A stretch of DNA of 53,945 bases from Butyrivibrio sp. (GTDB lineage Bacteria; Bacillota; Clostridia; Lachnospirales; Lachnospiraceae): the NCBI GenBank assembly GCA_024690485.1, contig JAILPB010000081.1, positions 1 to 53,945 of the forward strand, in the 5' to 3' direction. Of the stretch, positions 8,295 to 18,024 are shown one piece after another. The notes beneath the pieces were generated by a model. It was not told where the DNA came from, made no database searches, and saw nothing but the letters and a program-made list of their open reading frames with translations. The translations under genes and the position numbers were made by a program. Position 1 is the stretch's first letter. Every line of letters starts with the position of its first letter.

Positions 8295-9665
8295 ATGGAT
8301 GCAAAAGAATTAGTTGGAAGAAAAGTACTGGTTATAGGTACCGGAATATCGGGAATCGGAAGCACAAAGCTCCTTGGAAAAGTGGGAGCAATTCCTGTAA
8401 TCCTTGAAGAAAATAAAAATGTTTACGAGAGAGAAATCAGAACAAAGCTTGAGGGCTATAAGGGAGACGATCCTCAGATCATCATAGGAGAACTTCCGGA
8501 AGACGTCCTTAAGGAGCTTGCTCTTGTGGTGCCAAGCCCTGCAGTTCCCATGGATTCTCCCATAATGACAAGACTTATTGGCGCAGGCCTTCCTGTGTGG
8601 AGCGAGATAGAGCTTGCTTTCAATTTTGCAAAGGGAAGAATGGTTGCTATAACCGGAACAAATGGTAAGACTACCACGACGACCCTTGTTGGCGAAATTA
8701 TGAAGGCTCATTTTGCATCTACTTATGTTGTTGGAAACATAGGTTATTCTTACGCTGAGAGAGCTCTTGAGATGACAGATGACACTATATCAATCGGTGA
8801 GATAAGCAGTTTCCAGCTTGAAGCAGTGGACAATTTCCATGCAAATGTTTCAGCAATACTCAATATCACTCCGGATCATTTAAACAGGCATCACACCATG
8901 GAATGCTATGTGGAGATGAAAGAAAATATCACACACAACCAGACAAAAGATGATGTGTGCGTTCTTAATTATGACAACGAGTATACCCGCGATTTCGCAT
9001 CAAGATGCCCTGCAAGGGTGGTTCTCTTTTCTACCGAGGAAAAACTTGAAAACGGTTATTACCTTGAGGGAGAGGAGATTATGCTTGCAGAAAATGGCAC
9101 CTCTGTGAGAGTCATGAATATACATGATATGAACCTTGTGGGAACATGCAACATCCAAAACGTAATGGCTGCTATTGCCATGGGAAGAGCAATGGATGTT
9201 CCTATGGAAACAATCCTTCATGTGGTTAAAAACTTCAAGGCTGTCGAGCACAGAATTGAGTTTGTTGCCACAAAGAACGGCGTCGATTACTATAACGATT
9301 CCAAGGGAACAAACCCTGATGCTGCCATCCAGGGCATTAAAGCTATGTGCAAGCCCACCTACCTTATTGGCGGCGGCTATGACAAGGGCAGTGAATATGA
9401 TGAGTGGATTCAGGCCTTTGACGGAAAAGTTAAAAAGCTGGTTCTTATCGGTGCCACAAAGGAAAAGATTGCCGAGTGCGCAGATAAGAACGGTTTCCAT
9501 GACTATGTTTTTATGGACAGCTATGATGCTGCACTAAAGTTTTGTACTGAAAATGCTGCAAGCGGAGAAGCAGTACTTCTTTCACCTGCGTGTGCAAGCT
9601 GGGATATGTTCCCGAGCTATGAAGTTAGAGGGAAACAATTTAAGGACTATGTAAATAGTCTGTAA
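8295..9665 (+). CDS. murD: UDP-N-acetylmuramoyl-L-alanine--D-glutamate ligase MurD
   Basis: A 456-residue cytoplasmic ATP-dependent ligase that adds D-glutamate to UDP-MurNAc-L-Ala. The N-terminal UDP-binding Rossmann part (VLVIGTGISGIGS) is followed by the Mur-ligase ATP loop GTNGKTT at residues 121-127, the central segment NITPDHLNRH, and the C-terminal domain with YNDSKGTNPDA and LSPACASWDMF. All are diagnostic for MurD. The ATG follows AGAAAGGCAAAAAAC. In many Firmicutes mraY and often murF precede murD; neither is here. A small CCTG/CAGG hairpin lies in the 41-nt gap after the PBP gene. Confidence 0.97.
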   Translation: MDAKELVGRKVLVIGTGISGIGSTKLLGKVGAIPVILEENKNVYEREIRTKLEGYKGDDPQIIIGELPEDVLKELALVVPSPAVPMDSPIMTRLIGAGLPVWSEIELAFNFAKGRMVAITGTNGKTTTTTLVGEIMKAHFASTYVVGNIGYSYAERALEMTDDTISIGEISSFQLEAVDNFHANVSAILNITPDHLNRHHTMECYVEMKENITHNQTKDDVCVLNYDNEYTRDFASRCPARVVLFSTEEKLENGYYLEGEEIMLAENGTSVRVMNIHDMNLVGTCNIQNVMAAIAMGRAMDVPMETILHVVKNFKAVEHRIEFVATKNGVDYYNDSKGTNPDAAIQGIKAMCKPTYLIGGGYDKGSEYDEWIQAFDGKVKKLVLIGATKEKIAECADKNGFHDYVFMDSYDAALKFCTENAASGEAVLLSPACASWDMFPSYEVRGKQFKDYVNSL

Positions 9666-9676
9666 GGGGGATTTAT

Positions 9677-10840
9677 ATGCAGGCAGTAGCAAGAGCCGCA
9701 AATGGACCCGGAGTCAGAAATAAGAAGGAACACTACGTGGATTACAGTATGATCTTTATAGTGCTGTTCCTGCTTACGTTCGGACTCATAATGGTCTATT
9801 CAACAAGTTCATATGAAGCAAATGTCAGGTATGGAGATTCGGCATACTTTTTTAAGCATCAGCTGATTCCTACGCTTATCGGTGTGGGAGCAATGATCGT
9901 AACATCCAGGATTCCGTATAATTTATATAAAAAGCTGGCAGTTATCGCTTACGTGGCATCTGCAATAGCTATTCTCATGGTTTATTCGCCCATGGGAAGA
10001 GTTGTAAACGGAGCAAGAAGATGGTTTACGCTGTTTGGATTTTCTGTCCAGCCTGCCGAGATATCAAAGCTTGCCATGATCATTGTACTTGCAACATTGA
10101 TCAGTACACTTGGTAAAAGAATTAACCAGCCCAAAGCCTTTTGGATTGTTTTGGGAGTGCCTGCACCCATATGTTTGATGGTGTGGAAGATAACTTCAAA
10201 CCTAAGCTCAGCAATTATTATCTTTGCAATAGCATTCTTTATGCTATTCATTTCAACTCCTGACTACAGGAGATTTATCATCATAGCCATAGCAGGAATC
10301 GGAGCGGCGGCAGTGGGCGTTATGCTTGTGGTAAAATCCGGATTCAACAGCTCCATGAACTATCGATTTGCAAGAATCCTTGCATGGCTTGATCCTGAGG
10401 CCTATGTAAATGACAAAGGCTATCAGACTCTTCAGGCTCTCTATGCCATAGGCTCCGGAGGAATCTTCGGAAAAGGCCTTGGAGAGAGTATGCAGAAACT
10501 GGGATTTATTCCCGAGGCACAAAATGACATGATTTTCTCAATCATATGCGAAGAACTTGGACTTTTTGGAGCTATAGCAGTTATGCTCATGTTCCTTCTC
10601 CTTATCTGGCGTATGATGATCGTAGCCAACAACGCACCTGATATGTACGGAGCGCTTCTTGTTATAGGCGTGATGGGACATATTGCAATACAGGTAATAC
10701 TGAACATTGCCGTTGTAACAAACACTATCCCTAACACGGGAATTACGCTGCCCTTTATTAGCTACGGCGGAACTGCCACAATTTTCCTTCTCCTGGAGAT
10801 AGGAATTGTATTTAACGTGGCAAGAAATATTGAGATGTGA
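9677..10840 (+). CDS. ftsW: SEDS peptidoglycan glycosyltransferase FtsW
   Basis: A 387-residue polytopic membrane protein of the FtsW/RodA/SpoVE family, which polymerises lipid II at the septum in complex with the class B PBP encoded three genes upstream. About ten hydrophobic segments are visible. Family landmarks include YSTSSYEA, NGARRWFTLFGFSVQPAEISKL, GLGESMQKLGFIPEAQNDMIF with the conserved catalytic-region Asp284, and the C-terminal NTGITLPFISYGGTA. The start follows GTAAGGGGGATTTAT, 11 nt after murD, so the two are surely cotranscribed. The close relative SpoVE cannot be excluded on sequence alone, but the division-cluster position favours FtsW. Confidence 0.93.
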   Translation: MQAVARAANGPGVRNKKEHYVDYSMIFIVLFLLTFGLIMVYSTSSYEANVRYGDSAYFFKHQLIPTLIGVGAMIVTSRIPYNLYKKLAVIAYVASAIAILMVYSPMGRVVNGARRWFTLFGFSVQPAEISKLAMIIVLATLISTLGKRINQPKAFWIVLGVPAPICLMVWKITSNLSSAIIIFAIAFFMLFISTPDYRRFIIIAIAGIGAAAVGVMLVVKSGFNSSMNYRFARILAWLDPEAYVNDKGYQTLQALYAIGSGGIFGKGLGESMQKLGFIPEAQNDMIFSIICEELGLFGAIAVMLMFLLLIWRMMIVANNAPDMYGALLVIGVMGHIAIQVILNIAVVTNTIPNTGITLPFISYGGTATIFLLLEIGIVFNVARNIEM

Positions 10841-10842
10841 TC

Positions 10843-11589
10843 ATGAAAAAAAGACGAAGAAAAATCGGTAATAAACGCCTGTTTATTATTCTTGGATGCG
10901 TATTGGTATTTTTTGTTACCCTTTTATGCATAAATATTTATATTTATAAAAATTATACAATAAAAAATACATATGTTGACGGTAATACGCATTATACTGA
11001 CCAGGAAATAATGGACATGGTCATGACAGATTCCTTTAGTAAAAATTCAATATATTTATCTTTGAGATATCGAGATAAAGCAATTACCGGAATACCGTTT
11101 ATTGAAAAGATGGATGTAGAAGTACTATCGCCGGATACTGTTCGAATTAACGTATACGAAAAAGCGGTAGCCGGATACGTAAAATACCTGGACAGATACA
11201 TCTATTTTGACAGGGATGGAATAGTGGTTGAGGCTTCAAATGAGGTTACAGAGGGAGTTCCGCTGGTTTTGGGACTGAACTTTGACTACGTGATCCTCCA
11301 CGAAAAGCTTCCCGTCGAAAATGAAGAAATATTCGCACAAATACTTGATATCACACAATTATTAACGAAATATAATTTGGATGCCAACAGGATTTTCTTT
11401 GACAGTGACTATAATATTTATCTATATTTCGATGATGTCGAGGTGGCTTTGGGTACGGATGAGAATATCGACGAAAAAATCATAAGATTGCAGTACATAC
11501 TTCCGGAACTTCAGGGAAAGAGCGGAATACTGAAGCTGTCAGAATATAATTCGAATTCACAGAACATTACTTTTGAGGAAAAAAACTAA
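10843..11589 (+). CDS. ftsQ: FtsQ/DivIB-type division protein
   Basis: A 248-residue bitopic protein with a very basic N-terminus (KKRRRKIGNKR), one membrane segment at about residues 13-36, and an extracellular POTRA-like domain starting at YTIKNTYVDGNTHYTDQEIM and continuing to VRINVYEKAVAGYVKY. FtsQ/DivIB links FtsL and DivIC to the divisome and limits septal wall synthesis until assembly is complete. A GTG at 10837 overlaps the ftsW stop and is in frame two codons upstream; the ATG at 10843 is preferred. Either way the genes are translationally coupled. Base composition is more AT-rich than in ftsW. Confidence 0.88.
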   Translation: MKKRRRKIGNKRLFIILGCVLVFFVTLLCINIYIYKNYTIKNTYVDGNTHYTDQEIMDMVMTDSFSKNSIYLSLRYRDKAITGIPFIEKMDVEVLSPDTVRINVYEKAVAGYVKYLDRYIYFDRDGIVVEASNEVTEGVPLVLGLNFDYVILHEKLPVENEEIFAQILDITQLLTKYNLDANRIFFDSDYNIYLYFDDVEVALGTDENIDEKIIRLQYILPELQGKSGILKLSEYNSNSQNITFEEKN

Positions 11590-11598
11590 AATTCCATG

Positions 11599-11627
11599 TT
11601 GCGAATTTTATTAAAAAAAGATAATAT
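11599..11627 (+). promoter_or_regulatory. Promoter for ftsZ
   Basis: TTGCGA at 11599-11604 and TAATAT at 11622-11627 with a 17-bp spacer, in the 78-nt gap before ftsZ. It would let ftsZ be expressed independently of the rest of the cluster. Confidence 0.55.
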
Positions 11628-11667
11628 AGCTTGTAGGAGTTTTAGGTTATGAAGGAGGAGCACTATC

Positions 11668-12900
11668 TTGCTAGAACTTAAGTCGAATGAGGCCGAATCC
11701 GGTGCCAAGATCATTGTTGTTGGGGTTGGCGGTGCAGGAAATAACGCTGTAAATAGAATGGTTGAGGAAAATATTTCCGGTGTTGAATTTATCGGAATTA
11801 ATACAGATAAGCAGGCATTGCAGCTTTGCAAGGCCCCTAAGCTTTTACAGATCGGTGAGAAGCTTACCAAGGGTCTCGGAGCAGGAGCAAAGCCTGAAAT
11901 TGGTCAGAAAGCCGCAGAGGAGAGCATGGAAGAGATTTCTGCAGCACTCAAGGGCGCTGACATGGTATTCGTTACCTGTGGTATGGGTGGCGGAACCGGT
12001 ACAGGTGCAGCACCTGTAGTAGCTAAGCTTGCAAAGGAGATGGGAATTCTTACTGTTGGTGTAGTAACAAAGCCCTTCGCTTTTGAAGCAAGAGTACGTA
12101 TGCAGAATGCCCTCGCTGGCATTAACACAATAAAGAACAACGTGGATACCCTTATTGTCATTCCGAATGATAAGCTGCTTCAGATCGTCGACAGACGCAC
12201 AACAATGCCTGATGCGCTTAAGAAGGCAGATGAGGTACTTCAGCAGGCTGTTCAGGGAATTACAGATCTTATAAATGTTCCCGCAGTTATCAATCTTGAC
12301 TTTGCTGATGTACAGACTGTCATGAAGGATAAGGGCATCGCTCACATAGGTATCGGTTCAGGTAAGGGTGATGACAAAGCAACTGACGCTGTTAAGATGG
12401 CAGTTGAATCTCCTCTTCTTGAGACAAAGATAAACGGTGCATCAAACGTTATCATCAACGTATCCGGTGATATCACACTTATGGATGCATCTGTAGCATC
12501 AGACTATATCCGTAGTCTTGCAGGTGATGATGTTAACATCATCTTTGGTGCTATGTATGACCAGTCAATGTCTGATACATGTAACATCACTGTTATTGCA
12601 ACAGGTATTGATGACAAGTCAAACAATGTAGCAACTGCTGCAGCTAAGCCTCAGGTACAGGCAGCACCTCAGCAGCCTACAGCACAGCAGATCACACCTG
12701 CTGCAGCAACTGTACAGACACATGTACAGCCTACAATTGATACACTTACCAGTGCGAAGGCAGTAAGCGCACCTGTTCAGAAACAGGCAGCACCCGCGCC
12801 CAATCCAAGACCTACTGTAGGACTTAATCGCACACCTGAAGTTAGAAGTTCAGTAGAAGCTAAGAGCCTCAAGATACCGGATTTCCTTCAGAAGAAATAA
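11668..12900 (+). CDS. ftsZ: Cell division protein FtsZ
   Basis: A 410-residue tubulin-like GTPase that polymerises into the Z-ring. The nucleotide-binding [14 protein letters not shown], the tubulin signature GGGTGTG near residues 108-114, and the synergy-loop region [17 protein letters not shown] are present. A Gln/Ala/Pro-rich linker of about 80 residues ends in the conserved C-terminal peptide KIPDFLQKK, the docking site for membrane tethers. The reading frame starts at TTG, which sits 8 nt after a perfect AAGGAGGAG; the ATG at 11649 is in another frame. ftsA is not adjacent, so the tether (for example SepF) must be encoded elsewhere. Confidence 0.98.
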   Translation: MLELKSNEAESGAKIIVVGVGGAGNNAVNRMVEENISGVEFIGINTDKQALQLCKAPKLLQIGEKLTKGLGAGAKPEIGQKAAEESMEEISAALKGADMVFVTCGMGGGTGTGAAPVVAKLAKEMGILTVGVVTKPFAFEARVRMQNALAGINTIKNNVDTLIVIPNDKLLQIVDRRTTMPDALKKADEVLQQAVQGITDLINVPAVINLDFADVQTVMKDKGIAHIGIGSGKGDDKATDAVKMAVESPLLETKINGASNVIINVSGDITLMDASVASDYIRSLAGDDVNIIFGAMYDQSMSDTCNITVIATGIDDKSNNVATAAAKPQVQAAPQQPTAQQITPAAATVQTHVQPTIDTLTSAKAVSAPVQKQAAPAPNPRPTVGLNRTPEVRSSVEAKSLKIPDFLQKK

Positions 12901-12921
12901 TTAAAAATGTTGAGCATTTAA

Positions 12922-12949
12922 GGCAGTCGCAATTGCGGCTGCCTTTTTC
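12922..12949 (+). terminator. Intrinsic terminator of the division cluster
   Basis: GGCAGTCGC (12922-12930) pairs fully with GCGGCTGCC (12935-12943), one G-U, loop AATT, then TTTTT. Confidence 0.93.
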
Positions 12950-13132
12950 ATATCGCGCGCAAGAATTTTGCAAGCATCATTCTTTCTTATACATTCGCTT
13001 CTATACTACGAAAAATAATGAAAACATTGTGGAAAATTCCGTTTAAGGATGTTACAATAACTTGTGTGGGTAAAAATCTTTAACCCAAAATATTGATTTC
13101 GATTGTGCGCAAGGCACGGAAAGGTTAGTGTT

Positions 13133-13645
13133 ATGAAATGTCCTTTTTGCGGTAAAGACAACACTAGAGTTATAGACTCAAGACCTGCTGACGAGAATAC
13201 ATCTATCAGACGAAGAAGAGTTTGCGATTCATGTGGCAAGAGATTTACTACTTATGAGAAGGTGGAGACGATTCCCCTTATCGTTATTAAGAAGGACAAT
13301 AACCGGGAACCTTACAACAGGGCAAAGATTGAGGCAGGTGTTCTTAGGGCTTGTCATAAGAGACCTGTTAGTGCAGAACAGATAACCAAGATTGTAGATG
13401 CAGTAGAGACAGAAGTATTTAACTTAGAGCAGAAGGAGATTCCAAGCCGTATAATCGGTGAGCTCTGCATGGATAAGATGAAGAACCTTGATCCTGTAGC
13501 ATATGTAAGATTTGCATCTGTTTACCGTGAATTCAAGGATGTTAATACCTTCATGGATGAACTAAAACTTGTTCTTGAGAAGGAAGATGAGGGGCTTATA
13601 ACTGATACAACTGATAAGAGCACTCCTCTTTTAAAGAGAGAATAA
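13133..13645 (+). CDS. nrdR: Transcriptional repressor NrdR
   Basis: A 170-residue repressor of ribonucleotide reductase genes. The N-terminal zinc ribbon has Cys3, Cys6, Cys31 and Cys34 (CPFC...CDSC) and the signature TSIRRRRVCDSCGKRFTTYE, followed by an ATP-cone domain (IVIKKDNNREPYNRAKIEAGVLRAC...) that reads dATP/ATP levels. NrdR binds paired NrdR-boxes at nrd promoters; no nrd genes or clear boxes are in this window, so it acts in trans. The frame is open upstream to 13103, but the family starts at MKCPFC and GGAAAGGTTAGTGTT precedes that ATG. It lies 232 nt after ftsZ and beyond its terminator, so it is a separate unit. Confidence 0.97.
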   Translation: MKCPFCGKDNTRVIDSRPADENTSIRRRRVCDSCGKRFTTYEKVETIPLIVIKKDNNREPYNRAKIEAGVLRACHKRPVSAEQITKIVDAVETEVFNLEQKEIPSRIIGELCMDKMKNLDPVAYVRFASVYREFKDVNTFMDELKLVLEKEDEGLITDTTDKSTPLLKRE

Positions 13646-13699
13646 GAAAGACAATATTTTTCCTAAAAAAATAATAATGTCAAAACATTAACAATATGC

Positions 13700-13728
13700 T
13701 TGACATGGTGACTTCATTTCCTTATAGT
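13700..13728 (+). promoter_or_regulatory. Strong promoter of the first Opp-type operon
   Basis: TTGACA at 13700-13705, exactly 17 bp, then TATAGT at 13723-13728. One of the best sigma-A matches in the window. Confidence 0.75.
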
Positions 13729-13771
13729 TTTATGTGCACCGAAAATTTAATAAGGAAAGAAGGATTGTAAC

Positions 13772-15382
13772 ATGATGAAAAAAAGTTTCGAGAGGAGAAG
13801 CCTTTCAGCGCTTTTAGTTGTGTTATCGACACTGACTCTTACATTGAGCGGATGCTCAAGTAAAAAGGCAGAGGATTCTGGTACTGTGGCAAACGAGCAG
13901 ACAGAAAGTGCTAGCCAGGAGGATGGCAGCCAAGCTGAAGATGCTCAGGCTCAGAGTAGCACAGAAGATCTTTCTAAGATTGTCGTAGGAATTCCTCAGG
14001 ACATTGATAGCATGGACCCGCACATGGCAACATCGGCAGGATCCAGAGAAGTATTATTCAATGTTTTTGAAGGCCTTGTTAAGCCTGATTCAGACGGTAA
14101 TCTTTTGCCAGCTGTAGCCAGTGATTACACAATTTCAGATGATGGTAAGGTTTACACATTTACACTTAGAGATGGAGTTAAGTTCCACGATGGCAGTGAG
14201 GTTACGGCTGAGGATGTTAAATATTCTATAGAGCGTAATGCCGGTACTGACGGAACTGATCCGTTGATATCGGCTTTTTCTAATATTGAAAGTGTTGAGA
14301 TCGCGGATGAGAAAACTATTGTAATGACACTTAAGGAATCTAACACAGAGTTCCTTGCTTATATGACAGTGGCAATCATCCCTGCATCTAACACAGATAC
14401 AGAGGGTAACCCCATTGGAACAGGCCCCTATAAGTTTGTTTCCAGATCACCTCAGGAGAACATTGTTCTTGAGAGCTTTGATGATTATTGGGGAGAGAAG
14501 GCTTACATCAAGGATGTAACTCTTAAGATCGAGGCAAACTCTGATTCAGTAGTTATGGATCTCGAGGGCGGATCAATCGATATGTATGCGAGAGTTACAA
14601 GCAACCAGGTGTCACAGCTTTCTGATAACTTCGCAGTATACGAGGGAACAATGAACCTTGTACAGGCATTGTACTTAAATAACAACGTAGAGCCTTTTAA
14701 TAATGAACTGGTGCGTCAGGCTCTTTGCTATGCTATTGACCCTCAGACAATTATGGATTTCGTATCAGATGGTAAGGGTGTTGAGATCGGAAGTAGTATG
14801 TTCCCTTCATTTGGAAAATACTTTGATGCCTCTCTTAACGATACATACAACCAGGATATCGACAAGGCTAAGGAGCTTCTTGCTGAGGCAGGATATCCTA
14901 ATGGATTTGATTTCACTATCACCGTTCCTTCAAACTATACACAGCACGTTGATACAGCTCAGGTGCTTGTAGAGGAGTTCAAGGAGATCGGTGTTAATGC
15001 AACAATCCAGGAAGTTGAATGGAACTCATGGCTCTCTGATGTTTATACAAACAGAGAATTTGAGTCAACTGTAATCGGTGTTGATGCAAGCACACTTACA
15101 GCATATGCTCTTTTATCAAGATTCAGATCTGATGCAAGCAACAACTTCATCAACTTCAATAACGCTGATTATGATGCAGCCTTTGATGCAGCAGTTTCAG
15201 CAACTGATGATGCTGAGAAGGTAGAAAAGTATAAGGAGTGCGAGAAGATTCTGTCAGAGTCTGCAGCTAACGTATATATTCAGGATCTGCCGGAATTCGT
15301 AGTTCTTAACAAGAAGTTTACAGGATATACATTCTATCCGCTCTATGCGCAGGATTTTGCAAAGATTAAACCTGCACAGTAA
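13772..15382 (+). CDS. Peptide/nickel-type ABC transporter substrate-binding lipoprotein
   Basis: A 536-residue family-5 solute-binding protein (DppA/OppA/NikA type). A signal peptide ends in lipobox LSGC with lipidated Cys28, then a Ser/Glu/Gln-rich linker to about residue 65. The family core follows: IDSMDPHMATSAGSREVLFNVFEGLV, YTFTLRDGVKFHDGSEVTAEDVKYSIER and NNNVEPFNNELVRQALCYAID. It captures a small ligand outside the membrane and delivers it to the permeases encoded directly downstream. Start ATG at 13772 (a second ATG follows immediately) behind AAGAAGGATTGTAAC. Substrate cannot be read from sequence; di- or oligopeptides are the default guess. Confidence 0.93.
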   Translation: MMKKSFERRSLSALLVVLSTLTLTLSGCSSKKAEDSGTVANEQTESASQEDGSQAEDAQAQSSTEDLSKIVVGIPQDIDSMDPHMATSAGSREVLFNVFEGLVKPDSDGNLLPAVASDYTISDDGKVYTFTLRDGVKFHDGSEVTAEDVKYSIERNAGTDGTDPLISAFSNIESVEIADEKTIVMTLKESNTEFLAYMTVAIIPASNTDTEGNPIGTGPYKFVSRSPQENIVLESFDDYWGEKAYIKDVTLKIEANSDSVVMDLEGGSIDMYARVTSNQVSQLSDNFAVYEGTMNLVQALYLNNNVEPFNNELVRQALCYAIDPQTIMDFVSDGKGVEIGSSMFPSFGKYFDASLNDTYNQDIDKAKELLAEAGYPNGFDFTITVPSNYTQHVDTAQVLVEEFKEIGVNATIQEVEWNSWLSDVYTNREFESTVIGVDASTLTAYALLSRFRSDASNNFINFNNADYDAAFDAAVSATDDAEKVEKYKECEKILSESAANVYIQDLPEFVVLNKKFTGYTFYPLYAQDFAKIKPAQ

Positions 15383-15415
15383 TTTTTAAAACAAAGAAAT
15401 AAGAGGTACACGCAT

Positions 15416-16360
15416 ATGAGATATATTATGAAAAAAGTTCTGAGTATGGCTCTGACCTTATTCGTAGTATCCATATGCGTGTTTTTTGCATTTAGCCTTA
15501 TTCCCGGAGATCCGGTGACGAGGATGTTTGGAACACAGGCAACACCTGAACTTATTGAGCAGTACAGACAGAAGATGGGGCTTAACGATCCTCTGATAGT
15601 CAGATATTTTAGATGGTTTACTTCCTTTATACAGGGGGATTTTGGTACATCCTATGATTACAAGGTTCCTGTAGCGGGAATGATCGCAGAGAAAATCCCA
15701 ATCACACTTACATTGGCCATTATGTCCTTTGTGATGATGGTCATTATATCCATTCCGATAGGAATTTATACTGCTAAGCATGAAAACGGTATAGCAGACC
15801 ACATTTTAACAGTAATAAATCAGATAATCATGGCGATTCCACCTTTCTTTTCAGGAATTATCATGACATTTATCTTTGGTATTGTATTTAAATTATTTAA
15901 GCCCGGAGGATTTGTATCCTATACAAAGGACTTCTGGGGCTTTATAGAATATCTTATTCTTCCTGCTGTGGCTATAGCTCTTCCGAAGGCTGCCATGGCT
16001 ACAAAACTCCTTAGAGGCTCTGTAATAGATGAAGCGGCAAAGGACTATACCAGAACCGCATATAGCAGAGGAAATACCACTAACGGAGTTCTATATCTTC
16101 ATGTACTTAAAAATGCCATGATTCCTGTAATAACCTTTATGGGAATGGCTCTTGCTGATATGGTTGCGGGAAGTATCGTAATCGAGCAGGTATTTGGAAT
16201 ACCGGGAATCAGCAGAATACTTTTGACATCGATTAATAACAGAGATTATCCCGTGGTGGAGACTATTATTATGGGCATTGCCACCATGGTACTTGTGATA
16301 AATCTACTTGTTGACATTATATATAGAATTATAGACCCGAGAATTGAGGTCGAGGACTGA
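15416..16360 (+). CDS. ABC transporter permease, DppB/OppB type
   Basis: A 314-residue inner-membrane subunit with about six membrane segments. The N-terminal segment (MALTLFVVSICVFFAFSLIPGDPVTRMFG) is characteristic of the B-type subunit, and the EAA loop appears as DEAAKDYTRTAYSRGNTTNGVLYLHVLKNAMIP, which contacts the ATPases. The C-terminal NRDYPVVETIIMGIATMVLVINLLVDIIY-x-IDPRIEVED is diagnostic. It pairs with the C-type permease that overlaps its stop codon. RBS AAGAGGTACACGCAT before the ATG. Confidence 0.95.
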   Translation: MRYIMKKVLSMALTLFVVSICVFFAFSLIPGDPVTRMFGTQATPELIEQYRQKMGLNDPLIVRYFRWFTSFIQGDFGTSYDYKVPVAGMIAEKIPITLTLAIMSFVMMVIISIPIGIYTAKHENGIADHILTVINQIIMAIPPFFSGIIMTFIFGIVFKLFKPGGFVSYTKDFWGFIEYLILPAVAIALPKAAMATKLLRGSVIDEAAKDYTRTAYSRGNTTNGVLYLHVLKNAMIPVITFMGMALADMVAGSIVIEQVFGIPGISRILLTSINNRDYPVVETIIMGIATMVLVINLLVDIIYRIIDPRIEVED

Positions 16361-17193
16361 TGAAGAAGTTTTTATCAATGTTTAAAAAGAATAAGGCTAC
16401 AGGAAAGAGGAATACCTACCTTATTATGGGAACAATCATAACCGGACTTATTGTCATCATTGTTTTGGTGGGGCTATTTTACACTCCTTATTCCCCGACT
16501 AAGATGGATTCCTCTGCAAAGCTTCAGGGCTTTTCCTTTAAGCATATTATGGGAACCGATCACATGGGCAGGGATGTATTTAGCAGAGTTGTCTACGGAA
16601 GCAGGATTACCCTTGCTATTGCCACATTTACTGTTCTTATAGGTGCAGGACTTGGAACTATAATTGGCGCCATAACAGGCTATTTTGGCGGCATCCTGGA
16701 TGAGTTTACAATGAGAGTTGTGGACGCTATGCTTGCTTTCCCAAGCATCCTGTTATCCCTTGTATTTGTCAGCCTCTTTGGAACAGGAACCTACCAGGTT
16801 GCCATAGCTCTTGGAATTTCCTTTGTGCCCAGTTTTGCCAGAATCGTCAGAGGCGAAGTTCTTAGGTGCAAAAACATGGATTACGTTGAAGTTGCAAGAC
16901 TTCAGGGGGTATCTGATCTTAGAATCATATTTGTTCATATTCTTCCTAATATTACGGGAGTATTAGTATCTACTATAATGATTGGTTTTAATAATGCGGT
17001 TCTTGCGGAGGCAGGGCTTAGCTTTTTGGGAATCGGTTCACAGCCTCCCTATGCCAGCCTTGGAAATATGCTTTCAGATGCTCAGAGCTATCTGTTTAGC
17101 AGACCCAGCTACGTACTTGGCATAGGTGCGACTATTGTACTTATGGTTCTTGGTTTTTCATTCTTAAGTGAGGGCATGAAGAGATGGAAATAA
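16360..17193 (+). CDS. ABC transporter permease, DppC/OppC type
   Basis: A 277-residue membrane subunit. The segment GTDHMGRDVFSRVVYGSRITL after the first membrane segment is the hallmark of C-type permeases. The EAA loop lies around DYVEVARLQGVSDLRIIFVHILPNITG, and the C-terminal part has EAGLSFLGIGSQPPYASLGNML. The ATG overlaps the previous stop (TGATGA), and the gene itself overlaps the next ATPase gene by 10 nt, so the four proteins are tightly coupled. Confidence 0.95.
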   Translation: MKKFLSMFKKNKATGKRNTYLIMGTIITGLIVIIVLVGLFYTPYSPTKMDSSAKLQGFSFKHIMGTDHMGRDVFSRVVYGSRITLAIATFTVLIGAGLGTIIGAITGYFGGILDEFTMRVVDAMLAFPSILLSLVFVSLFGTGTYQVAIALGISFVPSFARIVRGEVLRCKNMDYVEVARLQGVSDLRIIFVHILPNITGVLVSTIMIGFNNAVLAEAGLSFLGIGSQPPYASLGNMLSDAQSYLFSRPSYVLGIGATIVLMVLGFSFLSEGMKRWK

Positions 17194-17978
17194 TACTTGA
17201 TGTAACTGACCTTCATATTGAATTTCATGATCATGACAAGCCTGAGACAGTAGTTGAGGATTTTGATCTTATGCTGGAAAAGGGTGAGATTGTAGGCATC
17301 GTAGGAGAATCCGGATCCGGTAAAAGTATGAGCGCCCTTGCTATTGCCGGACTTTTGAAAAGACATGCTCTTACAAAGAACGGAAGGATCATGTTTGACG
17401 GTCACGACCTTCTGACCTGTGACAGAGATATCTTAAGGTCCTATCAGGGCGATGAGATATCCATGATATTCCAGGAGCCCATGACATCCCTTAATCCTGT
17501 TAAAAAGATAGGGTGGCAGGTTGAGGAGAGCCTTAGAATCCATCACAAGGATATGGATAAAAAGGAAAGAAAAAGACGCGCCATAGAGATGATGACCTCT
17601 GTTGGGCTTCGCGAGCCTGAAAAGGTCTACAACATGTATCCTCATGAGCTCTCAGGCGGTATGAGACAGAGAATCATGATAGCTGCAGCCATGATAGGTG
17701 AGCCTAAGATTCTGATAGCAGATGAGCCAACAACAGCCCTTGATGTGACAATCCAGGCTCAGATAGTTGAGCTTTTAAGAAAGCTTAACAAAGAGAAGGG
17801 AACAGCAATTATTTTTATATCCCACGATCTGTCCCTTATAAGGCAGCTCTGCCAGAGGGTTATCGTAATGCAGGCCGGAAATATAGTTGAGACAGGAAAA
17901 GTGGAAGATATTTTCAGAGCGCCTCAGATGGCTTATACGAGAAAGCTTATTGCAGCTATTCCCCAGATAGATCTGTGA
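17184..17978 (+). CDS. ABC transporter ATPase, DppD/OppD type (short form)
   Basis: A 264-residue ATPase. Walker A GESGSGKS is at residues 41-48, Q-loop IFQEPMTSLNP, signature LSGGMRQR, Walker B ILIADEPTTALD, H-loop SHD. It ends right after the AYTRKLIAAIPQ region and lacks the Cys-rich C-terminal extension (CxFxPRCP) found in full-length OppD/DppD. This short form is seen in nickel and some peptide importers. It should form a heterodimer with the ATPase encoded 123 nt downstream. Confidence 0.93.
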   Translation: MEIILDVTDLHIEFHDHDKPETVVEDFDLMLEKGEIVGIVGESGSGKSMSALAIAGLLKRHALTKNGRIMFDGHDLLTCDRDILRSYQGDEISMIFQEPMTSLNPVKKIGWQVEESLRIHHKDMDKKERKRRAIEMMTSVGLREPEKVYNMYPHELSGGMRQRIMIAAAMIGEPKILIADEPTTALDVTIQAQIVELLRKLNKEKGTAIIFISHDLSLIRQLCQRVIVMQAGNIVETGKVEDIFRAPQMAYTRKLIAAIPQIDL

Positions 17979-18002
17979 TTTATTTGAGATAATAGGTATT
18001 AT

Positions 18003-18024
18003 TTTACGAAAACCTTTTCGTAAA
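18003..18024 (+). other. Intercistronic perfect hairpin between the two ATPase genes
   Basis: TTTACGAAAA (18003-18012) and TTTTCGTAAA (18015-18024) are exact complements with only CC between. It is the only sizeable gap in an otherwise overlapping operon and could be a processing or attenuation site; there is no clean U-run after it. Confidence 0.5.
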
